Of a stretch of 64,000 bases of DNA, positions 61,091 through 64,000 are shown piece by piece. Numbering within the stretch: position 1 is the stretch's first letter; each line of letters starts with the position of its first letter. Origin of the DNA: Sacculina carcini (Eukaryota > Arthropoda > Thecostraca > Sacculinidae). Both the position numbers and the translations under genes were made by a program. The stretch covers positions 1,512,501 to 1,576,500 of the forward strand of contig OU696574.1 of assembly GCA_916048095.2 (NCBI GenBank), written 5' to 3'. The notes beneath the pieces were generated by a model. It was not told the DNA's origin. It did no database searches and worked only from the letters and a program-made list of their open reading frames with translations.

Positions 61091-64000
61091 GATGTGTGCT
61101 CTGTGAAACGCTTCTTGCTATATCTGACCAGTGTGTGTTTGGATGTTTTGGGTATTTTCGTCCACCTCGCTAGTATTGCACCTGCAAAGAGCAGCAGCAG
61201 AAAATTCAGTAATTGCGTCATAATATGCGCTAATTCTGTCTGTACTGTATTGTGTTTGAAACCCTCATCTGGTGTTCATCTTCACTAGACGTTGACGTGT
61301 GTGTGCGGTTAATTTTGCAGTCACACTACTCTATTTGCACTAGTTTTTGTGTTTGTGTTTAATCTGTGGTTTTAATAGCATGTAATCACGAGATTTATGA
61401 CCGACTTTTGCATTTTGTTTACACTCGAGTGTTTTGTTGACATATCATATACAAGAGGATTTCAACCTACTCAAATGTATCATCCAGTTTTGCATATGCA
61501 TATATGGTTGCCAATTTGCATAGTGAACTCTAATCAGTAACTAGTTTAACGCCGCGTTGTATTCAACGCGTTGTATCGCGTGAAAACAAAGCTCACTTTC
61601 CCTCACGTAGCCTGCGTTGAAAACACATGTTGTAGTTTATTGCAGCATTGTCCCAAAATGCAGTCATCTGAAACAGACGATACTTCAATTTATTTATCGC
61701 TCGTTTTATGATCGCCTAAATGCGCGCGCGCGTGTGTGTGTGTGTTGGATCATGGGTAAGATACTGGCATCGAAACGGATCAATTGGGTGATCTGTCAAT
61801 GTAATTGATCTCCCCAAGCCGGTGACAGATTAATCTACATGAATCTATCACAGATTTATATGCATTAATATGACAAAAATATGTGTTATTCTGGAAACTT
61901 CAGTGAATATAGTTTTGTTAACATGAATTTGTATGCGTGTACATGGGCGTAGATCCTGAGGGGTATGGGGGTATATATCCCCCACCCAGCAAATTGAGGT
62001 ATGAATATGCAATTATACTCTCCGAGTATTCTGCTGAGTTCAGTTCATTGGGTATATTGTCATCAAAGCCGGCATAGCAAAATAACTACACGGAAAATAT
62101 TTTTTACTATAAATATTTGAACAATTATACTTTTCATTGAGGTATGTGTTTGTGTTGTAATTGATTAGGCCGAAAATAGTTGAGGGTCTCATGCAATTGA
62201 CCAACTGAGTTACTACTTGAACACTAATGCATGATGGCTGACATCCCCCCGAGCCTCGACACAAATCTACACCTCTGTACATGTGCATGTGCATGTGTGT
62301 GTATGAATATGATGGCTGGGGGCCAGATCAGACGGCAATCGCTTTTCTCCTCGTTTTCCCATCGAGACGTGCATCAACGCAGCGATACCATCCATCCACG
62401 ACTCGCCCTAGAACGTCTTGCATGCGCTGTGATGTGGGTGTGCCGATGTGGCTGACCTTTCGGCCGCTCTGGGTCACATCTCAGTGTGGAGGCGGCCTCA
62501 CACACACACACACACACACACACAGGCATACACACACACCTGCTGACTAAGGCGCTCGTAATCGCAGTATGGAGGCTGACATTCCTCATACGCGTCCACC
62601 TGTGTCTATACTGCGTGACCAATGGGTGACATATATTCATCATCTGGTGCTTTTTCTGATCCTGTTTCCAGCAAGGCTGCCTCTCATCCCGGTCGCCGGC
62701 CTCTTTTGTGTTTCTACTCTTTCCGTTCTCGTCTCCCGTTCGTTGGATATCAGTCGTTTTAAATCTTCTCTCGTTCTGCTGTGTGTGCTTGTTTGCGTTA
62801 CACATCATGGTGTGTGTGTGTGTGTGTGTCAGTGAGTGTTTGTGTGTGTGTGTTTGGTGCAAGAAGCTATTTGCACATTGAAATTGCACGTTTTTCCTGC
62901 TGATGCAGTCATATGCACACAAATTCATATACCGCGGTATATATATACTCGTATACGAGTATATATATGTTTATATATATATATATATATATTCATTTTC
63001 CGCAGGTTGCATGCATCCTGCATGTGTGTGTGTGTTATTTTTTATTATTCCGCAGCAGCTAGTCATGATTGGTTTTCTATGTGCTTCGTCATTCGTACGT
63101 ACTGCAAGTGACTATACTAGGAGTATACTTATGCATACACACACACACATTGCACATACATTTGATGAAGTATGCTTGTATAACGTTGGACATTATGCGC
63201 TGAGCTTCAACGGTAACAACACGCCAATGGTGGAGCAATATGTGGACATTTGAGACCATTGTTTCGACACCCTGATTTGTGCTGTGTTCTGTGTCTCGTC
63301 AATATATGCCTGCCAACTGGGAAACTTACGCAATGTGTAAGCATTAGCAATGCGCATTTTATGAGGAGGGAATTTTCTAGCTACTTCCTAAGTGGATATT
63401 GTGTTCTGCCAATTGGCGAAGCTCCTAATGCGATTATTTCTCACAAAAAGTGCTTAAGTGCGTGTGTGATGATGATTATGTTCTGACTTCTTTCGTTCCT
63501 TTCATTGTTTATCAACTCTAGATGGTCGTTTTTATAAATTTGAGGTAGTTCCTGCTTTCCAGCTACATTGGTTGTAATTTGTAATTTAATTTTACATCGG
63601 TTGTAACGCTAGTGATTTGTTTATATCAGTCTTCCGCCATTGGCTGACCATGAGATGAGTTTATCTCGGTGAACTCAGTATTTGTGAATGTGACAGTGTT
63701 TGTGTAATCGCACACGCATGGTCGTGCGCAGTGGAATTTTCCATGTATGGTCATATAGTAAGAGTGGACGATGTGCAGTGGCTTTATGAGTGTGTGTGTG
63801 TGTGTGTGTGCGTGTGTGTGACAAATCTCTACATACACAAGCCTTGACACACTGGCACACACACACACACACACACACATGTCCTTGACTTGGTCCTCGC
63901 CTTCGTCTTCTTTTCTCACCAGTTCTTCTTGTTTGCTATACACAGTGTTCTATTCCTTGGCCTGTTTCTTGCTTCCTCGATGTCTGTATGTGTGTGTGTG
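61091..64000. other. Right edge: probable further integrin intron sequence
   Basis: No exon can be supported firmly. A frame at 63164-63235 reading VGHYALSFNGNN resembles integrin linker sequence but has a poor acceptor and no TG tract before it. It includes CA tracts (62501-62524, 63858-63879), TG tracts (62812-62829, 63790-63810), an AT tract near 62940-62990, and the reversed family X repeat (62140-62275). Confidence 0.4.
62140..62275 (-). repeat. Interspersed repeat family X, copy 3
   Basis: The reverse complement matches 5855-6010 closely over about 130 bp, including CGAGGCTCGGGGGGATG and GCATTAGTGTTCAA. Confidence 0.6.

Overview
The window is animal nuclear DNA. It has spliced genes with GT-AG introns, mitochondrial proteins encoded in the nucleus, a BAF-type double-PHD protein, the start of an integrin alpha chain, DNA-transposon MITEs, a tRNA-derived SINE and LINE/gypsy fragments. 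Dinucleotide repeats, mostly (CA)n/(TG)n, are extremely dense. Coding regions are GC-rich while intergenic DNA is AT-rich and repeat-laden. The genes point to an invertebrate metazoan, but I cannot name the phylum.

Layout. 1-11.2 kb holds repeats, MITEs and microsatellites, a 13-bp satellite at 8.0-8.4 kb and at most two weak minus-strand exons near 5.0-5.4 kb. 11.26-18.21 kb is a large inverted duplication (two arms of about 2.5 kb around a 1.95-kb transposon-filled spacer); each arm carries one nearly identical, uninterrupted secreted serine-protease gene, and the two genes diverge. 18.65-20.42 kb encodes a secreted protein with a DNase I-like fold whose catalytic residues appear to be gone. 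20.95-27.89 kb (minus) is mitochondrial ribosomal protein S15 in five exons; its introns contain a LINE tail, a tRNA-Val-derived SINE and a 3.4-kb minisatellite built of 8-bp units that repeatedly spell the AP-1 site TGAGTCA.

28.87-46.61 kb is a compact housekeeping block: EDC4 (plus, 2 exons), FOXRED1 (minus, uninterrupted), a d4/DPF-family double-PHD protein (plus, uninterrupted, head to head with FOXRED1), ATP synthase alpha (minus, 7 exons) and eIF3c (plus, uninterrupted, head to head with ATP synthase alpha). Three products (MRPS15, FOXRED1, ATP synthase alpha) serve mitochondria; EDC4 and eIF3c act in mRNA decapping and translation initiation. From 48.16 kb to the right edge runs the 5' part of an integrin alpha gene with long, repeat-filled introns; three exons join cleanly and a fourth is a candidate.

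The most interesting pattern is in the introns. Across the four spliced genes, most introns carry (TG)n, in sense orientation, just before the 3' splice site, and several also carry (CA)n just after the 5' splice site. I saw no intron with the opposite arrangement. The two repeats are complementary, so the pre-mRNA could fold and bring the splice sites together.
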